Shown: positions 8,557 through 16,888, counted from the first letter of the stretch. The stretch: DNA of 35,151 nucleotides from JAGBWK01 sp964462445 (GCA_964462445.1 CAYWXG010000025.1:1-35151), one strand, 5' to 3'. Notes: a model not told the origin generated them from the sequence alone. Numbers and translations are program-made.

Positions 8557-9702
8557 ATGACAGCTAATAGCAACTCAACTATGACCTCTCGCCGATTTCT
8601 CACTCCTTTTTTTAAAGGAATCAAATGGGCATGGCTCGTAATAACTATCGTCACTGCTTTATTGACAATAATTTCTGCCAATAGTGGCATTTTCAATCCC
8701 GAAAAATTTCCATTGCCTTCTTTACTGGCTATGGCTTTCCCAGGACTTATAATATTCAACGTCATTTTCGGAATTATTAATATTTTCATTAATCGGTGGG
8801 TTGCTCTCGTGCAGTGGGTTGCTCTCATTTGTTCAATATCGGCTATTGCCAATTGGTTCCCTGTCCATCCGCTCGCTTCTACTCCGGGATTTGGCAGCAA
8901 CGACAAGCTTATCCGATTTATGAGCTTCAACACCTACGGCTTTGTCGACAACGAAGAAATATACCCCGATAGCACGAACCGTTCGGCAACTGCCATCATC
9001 AGGTCTAAAGCCGATATCATTTGTCTTCAAGAAGTAGGACGACTTTTCGACTTGCCACTTCGCTTCTTGACCGACCAACAAATCGATTCTATAAATAATA
9101 TATACCCATACTTCGCTTCTGAAGACGAAAAATTAGTTTCTATCCTTTCAAAGTACCCCCTCAAAGAAATTTCTCTCCAACAACCCCCGTCACCCCACTC
9201 CGGTTGGCAAGCAGCTGAAGTTTACATCGGCAACGACACTATTCTCGTTGTCAGTGTTCACTTGCAATCGTTCGGGCTCGACGACAGCGACAAAGTGTTG
9301 TTTCATAAAATAACAGATGGTGACGTCTCTACCAACATGACCGATGCCGGCAAAATTATTCTACGAAAACTTGTCAACGCCTTCCGATTACGTGCTAAAC
9401 AAGCTCAACTACTTCGTCATCAACTCGACTCCCTCAACTACAAAAACATTATTCTCTCCGGCGACTTCAACGACATATCTAATTGTTACCCCATTCGCAC
9501 TATCTCCGGTGATAAAATGAAATCGGTCTACAGTGAAATCGCCACCGGACCTATTATCACATACCATCGCGACCGCTTCTTCTTCAACATCGACCACACT
9601 CTCTATCAAGGCAAAAATCTTGTCCCTATTCGATATCGAAGAGGCAACATTAAATGTTCCGACCACTATCCTGTTTTTGTAACATTCAAACTCGACAACT
9701 AA
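8557..9702 (+). CDS. Membrane-anchored endonuclease/exonuclease/phosphatase (EEP) family protein
   Basis: The 381-residue protein has about three N-terminal membrane helices (about residues 20-45, 52-78, 83-103) followed by an EEP-fold domain. Visible catalytic motifs are E159 (IICLQEVG), D303 and N305 (GDFND), and D369-H370 (SDHYPVF), the metal and general-base residues of this superfamily. Members hydrolyse phosphodiester or phosphomonoester bonds in DNA, RNA, sphingomyelin or inositol phosphates; the substrate here is unknown. The membrane anchor suggests a domain facing the periplasm. Alternative start M9 is possible. It is the last gene of the rhomboid operon and ends shortly before a strong terminator. 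Confidence 0.87.
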   Translation: MTANSNSTMTSRRFLTPFFKGIKWAWLVITIVTALLTIISANSGIFNPEKFPLPSLLAMAFPGLIIFNVIFGIINIFINRWVALVQWVALICSISAIANWFPVHPLASTPGFGSNDKLIRFMSFNTYGFVDNEEIYPDSTNRSATAIIRSKADIICLQEVGRLFDLPLRFLTDQQIDSINNIYPYFASEDEKLVSILSKYPLKEISLQQPPSPHSGWQAAEVYIGNDTILVVSVHLQSFGLDDSDKVLFHKITDGDVSTNMTDAGKIILRKLVNAFRLRAKQAQLLRHQLDSLNYKNIILSGDFNDISNCYPIRTISGDKMKSVYSEIATGPIITYHRDRFFFNIDHTLYQGKNLVPIRYRRGNIKCSDHYPVFVTFKLDN

Positions 9703-9741
9703 TTTTTCATTTCCTATTCTCCGATACAGGTCCAATACAAC

Positions 9742-9770
9742 AAGAGGGCAAATATGCCCTCTTTTCTGCT
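9742..9770 (+). terminator. Rho-independent terminator of the rhomboid-EEP operon
   Basis: AAGAGGGCA (9742-9750) and TGCCCTCTT (9755-9763) form a 9-bp stem with a 4-base loop followed by a T-rich run. It sits between convergent genes and may also slow transcription from the minus strand. Confidence 0.85.
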
Positions 9771-9787
9771 ATTATATATTTTGTATT

Positions 9788-11275
9788 TCAATAGTGTAAT
9801 CGCTCGGCGGTGTCCGGTTGCAACTTCTTTTTGTTCTTCTTCAGCGCATTCATTATATCTCGCGACAATATATTATCGCTTACTGCTATTACTTCCCCCT
9901 CGGTCATCGCCGATAGATAATCCCCTCCATCGGCCAAATAATCAATAGTAACTACATTATAGTATCGTTCAGAGTCTATTGCTTTTCCATTAATTATTAT
10001 CTTACTACACTTCCCGGAGGTCGCATCATATTTCACATCGGCATTTCCGCTGATTCCATTTATTCTCCCTTTTCCCATCTGCGCCAATACCCGCGCAAGG
10101 GCATCTCCTTTTAGTCGCAACACCTCTATCTTATTCTCAAAAGGCAATACCATAATGACATGTCCTTCCGATATTTCGCCCGAGGGCAACGTATTCCGGA
10201 TTCCCCCATTATTCAAAATTGCAATATCCACTTTTTCCCCGGCAAGCGTTGAGCCATACTTCAGCATCAAATCCGAAAATATATTGATTATTGATTGCTT
10301 ATCAAGCGGTGCCGACGACTTTGCCAACTTTATCGACATCAACGAATCAACCTTGCTCCTATATGGAGCTAACATTTCTTGCAATTTCTCATCGATTTTG
10401 CCATCAAAACGGCTATCCAATGGTATCACCGACGACGTTATCTCTCCTTTATTCAAATCTATATCTATCTTACCCAACGTCGTTCCCATTGAACCAAGTT
10501 GCGCAACAACGACATCTTCACCCTCCGCATTCTTTATCACCGTTGGCGATGAATTTACATCTGCCGGATTAAGCGGCGTATGGCTATGTCCTCCTATGAT
10601 TATATCTATATCTTTCGACACTGTCGCCAAGATTGAATCATTTGCACGCCCCTTATCCGAATATCCCAAATGTGTCAATGCTACAACATAATCTGCTCCC
10701 TCATTATGACGAAGTGACCACGCGGTATGCTCCGCCGCCTCATACACATCAAGAAATTCCAACCCCTTCACATTACGCGATGATATCATTCCCTTGGGCT
10801 CTAAATTAAGCCCCATGATTCCTATCTTCTTCCCTCCATACTCTTTCACCACATACGGCACTACCAACCCCGACAATGGAGTATTTTCAACTTTATAATT
10901 GGTCGATATCCACGTTGCATCATCATTGCGCAACAATCCCGCCAACTCCGTCATACCATTATCAAACTCATGATTGCCCAACGTAGCTACATCATAACCC
11001 AATGCATTTACCACCTTATGTTCCACTTCTCCGCGATAGAGATTGAAATAAAGTGTACCCTGCACCATGTCACCGGCATCTACAAGCAAAACATTTTTTT
11101 CTGCGCCTCTGACACTATCTATCGCAACCTTACGTCGCATCACTCCTCCCAAATCATCTTCGGTCATATCTATTTGAGAGTGCGTATCATTAGTATGCAA
11201 TATCACTAAATGTTCTGCCGACACCCCTACCATCGACATTGCCGATATTGTTGCAATCAAAATCCTACGTTTCAT
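9788..11275 (-). CDS. Secreted 5'-nucleotidase / UDP-sugar hydrolase family metallophosphatase
   Basis: The 495-residue protein begins with a signal peptide (MKRRILIATISAMSMVGVSA) and continues with a calcineurin-like metallophosphatase domain: D30-x-H32 (NDTH), a GD in LVDAGDMVQG, GNHEFD, and GGHSHTP. The C-terminal 5_nucleotid_C domain includes NNGGIRN and DYLADGGDYL. It is predicted to dephosphorylate nucleotides or split UDP-sugars in the periplasm, for purine and phosphate salvage. Many Bacteroidota carry these two domains as separate genes; here both lie in one reading frame. It is transcribed alone from its own promoter and converges on the EEP gene. Confidence 0.9.
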   Translation of the reverse strand: MKRRILIATISAMSMVGVSAEHLVILHTNDTHSQIDMTEDDLGGVMRRKVAIDSVRGAEKNVLLVDAGDMVQGTLYFNLYRGEVEHKVVNALGYDVATLGNHEFDNGMTELAGLLRNDDATWISTNYKVENTPLSGLVVPYVVKEYGGKKIGIMGLNLEPKGMISSRNVKGLEFLDVYEAAEHTAWSLRHNEGADYVVALTHLGYSDKGRANDSILATVSKDIDIIIGGHSHTPLNPADVNSSPTVIKNAEGEDVVVAQLGSMGTTLGKIDIDLNKGEITSSVIPLDSRFDGKIDEKLQEMLAPYRSKVDSLMSIKLAKSSAPLDKQSIINIFSDLMLKYGSTLAGEKVDIAILNNGGIRNTLPSGEISEGHVIMVLPFENKIEVLRLKGDALARVLAQMGKGRINGISGNADVKYDATSGKCSKIIINGKAIDSERYYNVVTIDYLADGGDYLSAMTEGEVIAVSDNILSRDIMNALKKNKKKLQPDTAERLHY

Positions 11276-11349
11276 ATCTATTTCTTCGGTATTTTTTTAC
11301 TTGTACAAGTTTTCTGAAGTCAACTTTCGACTCTCATTTTTCAACTTTT

Positions 11350-11379
11350 CAAATATAATCATTTATTTTCATTTACCAA
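11350..11379 (-). promoter_or_regulatory. Promoter for the 5'-nucleotidase gene
   Basis: Minus-strand TTG (11377-11379), 19-bp spacer and TATATTTG (11350-11357) match the Bacteroidota pattern, about 75 bases upstream of the start codon. The rest of 11276-11534 shows no further gene. Confidence 0.6.
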
Positions 11380-11534
11380 TATCATCTCATCCAAATCCCC
11401 CACATTCCACATTCTCCCGTTCTCTACCGCATTCTCATTTCGATTTTGCAGATTATTATAACTCCAACATTTTCACACCTTTACCCTCATCTCAGTGCCC
11501 CTAATACCATTTTTTATAAAAATTTTTGCCATTT

Positions 11535-11568
11535 TTATTGTGCAATCAAGAAAAAGATTGTATCTTTG
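11535..11568 (+). promoter_or_regulatory. Promoter of the tRNA-Arg pair
   Basis: TTATTG (11535-11540), a 20-bp spacer and TATCTTTG (11561-11568) match the Bacteroidota consensus closely. Transcription should begin near 11575, about 17 bases before the first tRNA. Confidence 0.75.
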
Positions 11569-11591
11569 CAACCGCAAAGCCAATTTGCTAT

Positions 11592-11665
11592 GGCTCCTTA
11601 GCTCAACTGAATAGAGCATCTGACTACGGATCAGAAGGTTACAGGTTTGAATCCTGTAGGAGTCA
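11592..11665 (+). tRNA. tRNA-Arg(ACG), first copy
   Basis: A 74-nt cloverleaf is visible. The acceptor stem is GGCTCCT/AGGAGTC with one G-U pair, the D stem GCTC/GAGC, the anticodon stem TCTGA/TCAGA around loop CTACGGA with anticodon ACG, and the T stem ACAGG/CCTGT. ACG is normally deaminated to ICG and reads CGU, CGC and CGA. CCA is not encoded, so it must be added after transcription. Confidence 0.95.
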
Positions 11666-11701
11666 CAAATTCACGATTATTGCCTTTATTTAATGCCAAC
11701 T

Positions 11702-11775
11702 GGCTCCTTAGCTCAACTGAATAGAGCATCTGACTACGGATCAGAAGGTTACAGGTTTGAATCCTGTAGGAGTCA
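11702..11775 (+). tRNA. tRNA-Arg(ACG), second identical copy
   Basis: It is identical base for base to the tRNA at 11592-11665. The identity runs 79 bp (11701-11779 against 11591-11669), with a period of 110 bp. Both copies share one promoter and a terminator after the second copy, so they should be processed from one transcript. Confidence 0.95.
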
Positions 11776-11776
11776 C

Positions 11777-11814
11777 AAAAGCGGTTGCCTCAATGAGACA
11801 ACCGCTTTTCTTTT
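11777..11814 (+). terminator. Rho-independent terminator of the tRNA-Arg transcript
   Basis: AAAAGCGGTTG (11777-11787) pairs with CAACCGCTTTT (11799-11809), extended by an inner CTC/GAG after one mismatch, and followed by TTTTCTTTT. It starts two bases after the second tRNA. Confidence 0.88.
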
Positions 11815-11839
11815 ACCATAACCCCAACTCTCACCGTCG

Positions 11840-12316
11840 CTAACCTCCAAACGGCATCACGTGCGTATTCTTTACCTCCCCAAGCACAAACGAACTATTC
11901 AACGACCCTATGCAATCCAAATCGCCCAATATACGCAACAATAAATTTTGATACGACTTCATATCCTTCGTATATATCTTGAGCAAGAAATCATACTCCC
12001 CCGATATATTATAACATTCCGTCACCTCGTCAATCTCATCCATCGCCTGCATCAACTTCGTCGCATTTTCGTATGTGTGTTGCTTCATCTTTAGATAGCA
12101 AAACGCTACAAATCCGCAATTCACCTTCTCCGCGTCAACCACCGCAACATACTTTTCTATATACCCCTCTCGTTCAAGGCGCTTCATTCGTTCATACGTC
12201 GGTGTCGGCGACAAATGCACCGCCGCCGCAAGTTCTTTAACCGTCAAACGTGCATTTTCCTGCAACTTTTTCAGTATCTCTATATCGATTTTGTCAAGGT
12301 GTGTAGTCGTTTCCAT
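11840..12316 (-). CDS. Lrp/AsnC family transcriptional regulator
   Basis: The 158-residue protein has an N-terminal winged helix-turn-helix (about residues 8-60, with LDKIDIEILKKLQENARLTV and LSPTPTYERMKRLEREGYI) and a C-terminal RAM/AsnC ligand-binding domain containing ECYNISGEYDFLLKI. Such proteins bind amino acids and form dimers to hexadecamers that regulate amino-acid genes. It is divergent from metY with 186 bp between starts, so control of methionine/cysteine metabolism is a reasonable inference. It converges on the tRNA terminator. No clear -7 box is seen on its own side. Confidence 0.92.
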   Translation of the reverse strand: METTTHLDKIDIEILKKLQENARLTVKELAAAVHLSPTPTYERMKRLEREGYIEKYVAVVDAEKVNCGFVAFCYLKMKQHTYENATKLMQAMDEIDEVTECYNISGEYDFLLKIYTKDMKSYQNLLLRILGDLDCIGSLNSSFVLGEVKNTHVMPFGG

Positions 12317-12336
12317 CTTTCTATTTTTATTAATTG

Positions 12337-12347
12337 GAATAATATTC
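12337..12347. promoter_or_regulatory. Possible operator palindrome in the lrp-metY intergenic region
   Basis: GAATAATATTC is an 11-base palindrome close to the regulator start. A related GGAATATTTT occurs at 12440-12449 next to the metY -33 box. Lrp-family sites are AT-rich palindromes, but binding is only inferred. Confidence 0.3.
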
Positions 12348-12436
12348 TCTTTACATCCCCTCTCGGAGTCTGCCGCAATAACTTTATTCGTAATTTACCC
12401 ACTAATATAGTTATATTTTCCAATTATTGCAATCCT

Positions 12437-12469
12437 TTTGGAATATTTTACACTCGCAACGTATCTTTG
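12437..12469 (+). promoter_or_regulatory. metY promoter
   Basis: TTTG (12437-12440), 21 bp, TATCTTTG (12462-12469). The start should lie about 27 bases before the metY ATG. Confidence 0.78.
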
Positions 12470-12502
12470 TAGCAGAAAACAAAACAAAAAAACTTTACGA
12501 TT

Positions 12503-13792
12503 ATGGCTACAAAAAAACTTCGTTTCGAGACTATTCAACTACATGCCGGACAAGAAAACCCCGATAGCGCAACCGGTGCTCGCGCGGTACCCATCTATCA
12601 AACTACCTCCTACGTGTTCCGCGACTCTCAGAACGCCGCCGACCGCTTCGCTCTTAGGGATGCGGGCAACATCTACGGACGCCTTACCAACCCCACCGAA
12701 GATGTATTCGAACAGCGTGTCGCTGCTCTTGAAGGGGGCGTAGCCGCTCTCGCTGTCGCCTCCGGTGCCGCCGCTGCTACCTACGCACTACAAAACATCC
12801 TTCTCCCGGGCTCTCACGTCGTAGCCGCCGACAACCTTTACGGTGGCTCATACAACCTCATCACCCACACCCTCAAGGCACAAGGTATCAACAACACAAT
12901 AGTCAACTTCCGCGACTTCAAGGCCGTCGACAACGCTATCACACCCGCCACTCGATGCCTCTACGCTGAAACTTTCGGCAACCCCAACTCCGACATCCTC
13001 GACATCGACAAAATCGCCGAAATCGCCCACCGTCACAACATTCCGCTTATCATCGACAACACTTTCGGCACTCCATACCTCATTCGTCCTATCGAGCACG
13101 GCGCCGACATCGTAATTCACTCCGCAACTAAATTCATCGGCGGACACGGCTCAAGCCTCGGTGGCGTAATCGTCGACTCCGGCAACTTCAATTGGAAAGC
13201 AAACCCCGATAAATTCCCCACTCTCGCCGCACCCGACCCGAGTTACCACGGTGCCATTTTCGCCGACGTCGCCGGTCCTGCCGCTTTCGTCACCCGTATC
13301 CGCGCCGTCATATTGCGCGACACCGGCGCCACATTGTCCCCATTCAACGCATTTATCCTCCTGCAAGGGCTTGAGACGCTTTCTCTTCGTGTCGAACGTC
13401 ATGTCTCTAACGCGCTACGCATCGTCGACTACCTCAAGAGCCACCCAAAAGTGCGCAAGGTCAACCACCCGGCTCTCCCTGAGCACCCCGACCACGACCT
13501 CTACCTCAAACTATTCCCCAACGGCGCCGGCTCTATTTTCACCTTTGAAATTGACGGCAACAAGGACACTGCTTGGCGTTTCATCGACTCTCTCAACATT
13601 TTCTCGCTCCTTGCCAACGTCGCCGACGTCAAAAGCCTCGTTATTCACCCATATTCGACTACCCACTCGCAGTTAAGTCCCGACGAACTCGAGCAACAGC
13701 ACATCACTCAATCCACCATCCGACTCAGCATCGGCACCGAACACGTCGACGACCTCATCGACGACCTCGAACAAGCCTTCGCTAAAATCTGA
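12503..13792 (+). CDS. metY: O-acetylhomoserine aminocarboxypropyltransferase/cysteine synthase (MetY-like PLP enzyme)
   Basis: The 429-residue protein belongs to the Cys/Met-metabolism PLP family and would make homocysteine from O-acetylhomoserine and sulfide in the cytoplasm. K210 in IHSATKFIGGHGSSLGG is the PLP lysine; YGR (58-60), DNLYGGSYNL (110-119) and ETFGNP (156-161) match MetY/OAH-sulfhydrylase rather than MetB or MetC. The length fits MetY (about 425-435), longer than MetB/MGL (about 390). Third codon positions are much richer in C than in neighbouring genes, suggesting either strong expression bias or a different origin. It sits divergent from an Lrp/AsnC gene and ends before a strong hairpin. 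Methionine gamma-lyase is the main alternative. Confidence 0.9.
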   Translation: MATKKLRFETIQLHAGQENPDSATGARAVPIYQTTSYVFRDSQNAADRFALRDAGNIYGRLTNPTEDVFEQRVAALEGGVAALAVASGAAAATYALQNILLPGSHVVAADNLYGGSYNLITHTLKAQGINNTIVNFRDFKAVDNAITPATRCLYAETFGNPNSDILDIDKIAEIAHRHNIPLIIDNTFGTPYLIRPIEHGADIVIHSATKFIGGHGSSLGGVIVDSGNFNWKANPDKFPTLAAPDPSYHGAIFADVAGPAAFVTRIRAVILRDTGATLSPFNAFILLQGLETLSLRVERHVSNALRIVDYLKSHPKVRKVNHPALPEHPDHDLYLKLFPNGAGSIFTFEIDGNKDTAWRFIDSLNIFSLLANVADVKSLVIHPYSTTHSQLSPDELEQQHITQSTIRLSIGTEHVDDLIDDLEQAFAKI

Positions 13793-13813
13793 TTATACTA
13801 ACCATCAAACATC

Positions 13814-13853
13814 AGTCGCACCGCGAATGTCATTGGACATTTGCGGTGCGACT
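13814..13853. terminator. Long hairpin between the convergent metY and lytTR genes
   Basis: AGTCGCACCGC and GCGGTGCGACT form an 11-bp outer stem, continued by AATGTC/GACATT after a mismatch. No strong T tract follows on either strand, but the position between two convergent genes suggests a shared terminator. Confidence 0.65.
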
Positions 13854-13898
13854 CCCCATCTTCAATCCTTTTACCTGATAACTATATCTTAATTTCAT

Positions 13899-14612
13899 CT
13901 ATATCATTTTCCCTGAGAGATACTCCCTGAATTTGCCGCGATAACTTTCACTTATAGGCAACATCTCTCCACCGATTTTCACCTTATTGTGCTCGACTCC
14001 TTCTACCGCATCCAAGTTAACGATATACGACCTATGGATTCGCATAAAGCGCTCCGACGGCAATCGCTCCTCAAGCGACCGCAGACTCATTAACGTCGTG
14101 ATAGGATGGGCCACTGCCTTTAAGTAGATTTGAACATACTCCGCCAATCCCTTTATCATAGTAATATCGCTAAGCAAGATACGCCGCATCACTCCCGAGT
14201 CCTTTACATAAATACCATCCTCGACCTCCGACATTTCATTTTGCAATCGATGTCTGCGACGTGCTCGTTCTATTGACTCCGTGAACTCTTCATATCCAAA
14301 CGGCTTCATCAAATAATCTACTGCCTCTACCTTAAAGCCCTCTATCGCATATTCCGAATACGCCGTCGTAAAAATCACCATCGGACGACCCGGCGACAAC
14401 TTTCGCGCAAGCTCCAATCCCGACATATCCGGCATATTGATATCCAAAAATATCAAATCCACATCATCTCTCTTATCCAATTCTGCGATACACTCGCGGG
14501 CGTCATAGCACGACGACACCAACTCCATGCCGGGGGTCCGTTCTATATATTTACTCAACTGCATTAATGCCAACGGCTCATCATCTACAGCTATACATTT
14601 TAACGTATCCAT
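13899..14612 (-). CDS. LytTR family response regulator
   Basis: The 237-residue protein has a receiver domain with DDEP at 10-13, phospho-acceptor D57 (IFLDINMPDMSG) and K in the YLMKPF motif, then a C-terminal LytTR DNA-binding domain (about 135-237, with RSLEERLPSERFMRIHRSYIVN as its core, of which SERFMRIHRSYIVN is the typical part). It would act as the transcription factor of the two-component pair. The gene follows the sensor kinase with a 19-bp gap, so both are one operon. Targets cannot be inferred. Confidence 0.93.
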   Translation of the reverse strand: MDTLKCIAVDDEPLALMQLSKYIERTPGMELVSSCYDARECIAELDKRDDVDLIFLDINMPDMSGLELARKLSPGRPMVIFTTAYSEYAIEGFKVEAVDYLMKPFGYEEFTESIERARRRHRLQNEMSEVEDGIYVKDSGVMRRILLSDITMIKGLAEYVQIYLKAVAHPITTLMSLRSLEERLPSERFMRIHRSYIVNLDAVEGVEHNKVKIGGEMLPISESYRGKFREYLSGKMI

Positions 14613-14631
14613 ACCATTTGATTCTTATTCC

Positions 14632-15819
14632 CTATTCTTTATTTACTTCGACCGCCACAGGTAGCGTCAGCTCTACTTCATATGTTGCAGAATCTTCTCT
14701 TATAGTCAACTGATATTCATCCCCATAAAGTAAATCCAATCTGCGTCGCAAATTCTCTAAACCTATCCCATGATGACTATCATTTCGGCAATTCGCATAA
14801 TTGCTATTTTTGGAGTGGAACACCAACTTATCCCCTACTAAATATAATGAGATCTCCACTTTTGATAGTTCACGATAACTGATTCCATGCTTAAAGATAT
14901 TCTCTACAAACGGGATAAACAACAACGGCGGCAACTTTATATCCGAATTCCCTTCCGATATATCAACAGTAATCTCCACATTATCTTTCAAACGTATCCT
15001 CATCAATTTAATATAATTGTTGAGAAAATCCACTTCTTGCCGTAGCGTCACATTATCCTTATCTATCTCATAAAGCACGTAACGCATCATCTTCGACAAT
15101 TCTACCACCACATTTTGTGCCTTAGCCGAATCTATATCTATCAACGCATGAATATTATTCAGCGTATTCATAAAAAAATGGGGATTTATCTGATACTTCA
15201 AAAATTGCAATCGCGTCGACGTGTTCTCAGCCTCCAATCTCGCAATTCTTCGGCGACTGCTCATTGCTCTAAAATACAACTTCACCGCAATATTCAAGCT
15301 CACAGCAAACAACGCAAATATCGTATTAGTAAGTATAATCATCGTCTTAACTCCGCGAGGGCCCCCTCTATGGCGAGGTTTATTAGTATCAGACACCTGT
15401 TCTGCATTCTGACCCGACGATACTACCACCACACTATCTATCTTTGCTTCTTCTTTATTATCCACCTGCTCTTGCGCTTCCGGCTTCCGCTCATGCCGAT
15501 GTTTTTTTGAAGGAGTTGAAATTATAGATATCATACCCACTATCATTGCCACTGTCAAGGCAACATATATCACCTTTGTCTTTGCGCCTCGATGCAACAA
15601 CAACCTTATAAGGAATAGGTCATGAAGCCAAAACAATATAAAAAATGGCAAAATAAAACCCCATACCTTCACCACCATATAAATTTCAAACGTGACATCC
15701 GACCCGTTCAAATATTCATACAACTGCCCCACTACCGGTATCATGGCTATGATTACCCATAGCAAAACATACACCACTCGTTCCAAGCGTTTATAATATT
15801 TATCCTCGCTCCTTTCCAT
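14632..15819 (-). CDS. LytS/YehU-type sensor histidine kinase
   Basis: The 395-residue protein has four predicted membrane helices (about 14-36, 48-72, 82-101, 158-183). The loop of about 55 residues between helices 3 and 4 is charged and low in complexity. The cytoplasmic His_kinase domain has phospho-acceptor H214 in FLKYQINPHFFMNTLNNI, followed by a HATPase_c region with FIPFVENIFKHGI as N box and GIGLENLRRRL as G box. It phosphorylates the LytTR regulator encoded just downstream. There is no recognisable extracytoplasmic ligand domain, so the signal is unknown. Confidence 0.93.
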   Translation of the reverse strand: MERSEDKYYKRLERVVYVLLWVIIAMIPVVGQLYEYLNGSDVTFEIYMVVKVWGFILPFFILFWLHDLFLIRLLLHRGAKTKVIYVALTVAMIVGMISIISTPSKKHRHERKPEAQEQVDNKEEAKIDSVVVVSSGQNAEQVSDTNKPRHRGGPRGVKTMIILTNTIFALFAVSLNIAVKLYFRAMSSRRRIARLEAENTSTRLQFLKYQINPHFFMNTLNNIHALIDIDSAKAQNVVVELSKMMRYVLYEIDKDNVTLRQEVDFLNNYIKLMRIRLKDNVEITVDISEGNSDIKLPPLLFIPFVENIFKHGISYRELSKVEISLYLVGDKLVFHSKNSNYANCRNDSHHGIGLENLRRRLDLLYGDEYQLTIREDSATYEVELTLPVAVEVNKE

Positions 15820-15919
15820 TATTATATGCTCTATGCGGTTAATTCCTTTTTTTTACTACGGCGGTTTTACTTCCATTTTTAGATTAAAGCATTATACTTC
15901 GCCACAACTCTAATTCTCA

Positions 15920-15951
15920 CAAATTTAATCAACTCTTGCCGCAACTCCAAA
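15920..15951 (-). promoter_or_regulatory. Promoter of the lytS-lytTR-like operon
   Basis: Minus-strand TTG (15948-15950), 20 bp, TAAATTTG (15920-15927), about 100 bases upstream of the kinase start. Confidence 0.65.
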
Positions 15952-16048
15952 AATTTTCAGCCACCGCCCCCTTTTATTCAACCAAACATCCGTCTCTGCC
16001 CAAACTACGCCGACCCTCTCAATCACAATCACCATCACATCGTTCCTC

Positions 16049-16264
16049 CGCGTCAGCCTATGGACCGAAGGCTTACCAGCCTTCGAATTATCCCCGATGG
16101 TCATGCAATACTGCCCTATGGACTGAGGACCTACCGGACCTCACAACTCTCACTGCGCCAGCCCCTATGGAGCGAAGGCCTACCGGCCTTCGAATTACCC
16201 CCCCCGATGGTCATGCAATACTGCCCTATGGACTTAGGGATGAGCGAAGCGATACCCTCCGGAC
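16049..16264 (+). repeat. Dispersed palindromic repeat cluster 1
   Basis: Three copies of the type I element (a CCTATGGA-type lead followed by a short hairpin with TACC loop) have stems at 16066-16085 (CGAAGGCT/AGCCTTCG), 16124-16143 and 16173-16192 (CGAAGGCC/GGCCTTCG). A stretch of about 40 bp (CCCCGATGGTCATGCAATAC and flanks) is repeated directly at about 16084-16123 and 16191-16233, giving a period near 107-110 bp. The cluster ends in a fragment of the type II element (GAGCGAAGCGATACCCTCCG) that abuts the next terminator. Confidence 0.85.
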
Positions 16265-16302
16265 AAAAAAAGTGTCCCCGAGGGACATCCTCGAGGACAC
16301 TT
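16265..16302 (-). terminator. Rho-independent terminator of the small membrane protein gene
   Basis: On the minus strand AAGTGTCC-CGAGG pairs with CCTCG-GGACACTT, followed by seven T (complement of 16265-16271). It lies 22 bases after the stop. Confidence 0.88.
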
Positions 16303-16323
16303 CCTATTTGTGAATATAACTTA

Positions 16324-16734
16324 TTACAAACTTACTTCGTCATCTTTCTTAATCATTGTGAACAATGCCCAAGGAAGGAGAACCAATACCACCAAGAGAA
16401 TAGTGATAATTCCCCAATGCAAAGAAAGAAGATTAGTCAAGAACATAAAACCGATAAGGAAGTAGTTAACACCGGCATTTAGCTTCTTGTTTTTCAACGG
16501 GCACAATGCTGAAGATGCTGTCAAGCCCAAGAATGCCAAGAAGAACAATATACCACCTGCATATTTAAACATATAGCTTGCGAGGCTGGAATACTCCCCT
16601 TGCAATATGAATAGCAAGAATGCCACTACTGCAAACGATGCATTGACGATAAATGTAATTTGAGGTGTCATGAAGCCCATCATTCCTTTCAATTGCTTCA
16701 CGATTTCGTTAAACGGATTTGCTTGTTGTTCCAT
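16324..16734 (-). CDS. Small membrane protein of unknown function
   Basis: The 136-residue protein is not recognised. It has a soluble N-terminus (EQQANPFNEIVKQLKGMMGF) and about four hydrophobic helices (20-45, 54-78, 87-107, 109-127), with a short charged tail KKDDEVSL. It is supported as a real gene by an excellent upstream promoter, a terminator right after the stop, and minus-strand codon use like its neighbours. It is isolated between two repeat clusters. Confidence 0.75.
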   Translation of the reverse strand: MEQQANPFNEIVKQLKGMMGFMTPQITFIVNASFAVVAFLLFILQGEYSSLASYMFKYAGGILFFLAFLGLTASSALCPLKNKKLNAGVNYFLIGFMFLTNLLSLHWGIITILLVVLVLLPWALFTMIKKDDEVSL

Positions 16735-16790
16735 TTTTACTAAATTTATAAATTAATAATTCCTTTTATTTCCCATTTTTTATTCATTAG

Positions 16791-16822
16791 CAAATTTAAA
16801 TCATTAATATTTATTAACCAAA
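16791..16822 (-). promoter_or_regulatory. Promoter of the small membrane protein gene
   Basis: Minus-strand TTTG (16819-16822), 20 bp, TAAATTTG (16791-16798), 57 bases upstream of the start. Confidence 0.7.
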
Positions 16823-16888
16823 CATATCTCACAATTTTTTCTATCCTTTTTAATATTTACTGGCACAGTAGCAAAAAGGTGCGATAAT

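Noticed and set aside
10155..10691. 178-codon plus-strand open frame inside the 5'-nucleotidase gene
   Set aside because: It is antisense to a well-supported metallophosphatase domain.
11592..11775. tRNA-Arg pair as an integration site of a mobile element
   Set aside because: No integrase, partial tRNA copy or foreign genes lie next to it; the second copy is complete and followed at once by its terminator.
15936..16482. Open frames rich in MERRPTGLR/PLWTEGL peptides, also at 27043-27692 and 30643-31115
   Set aside because: They are translations of the palindromic repeats, with no promoter, conserved start or coding bias.
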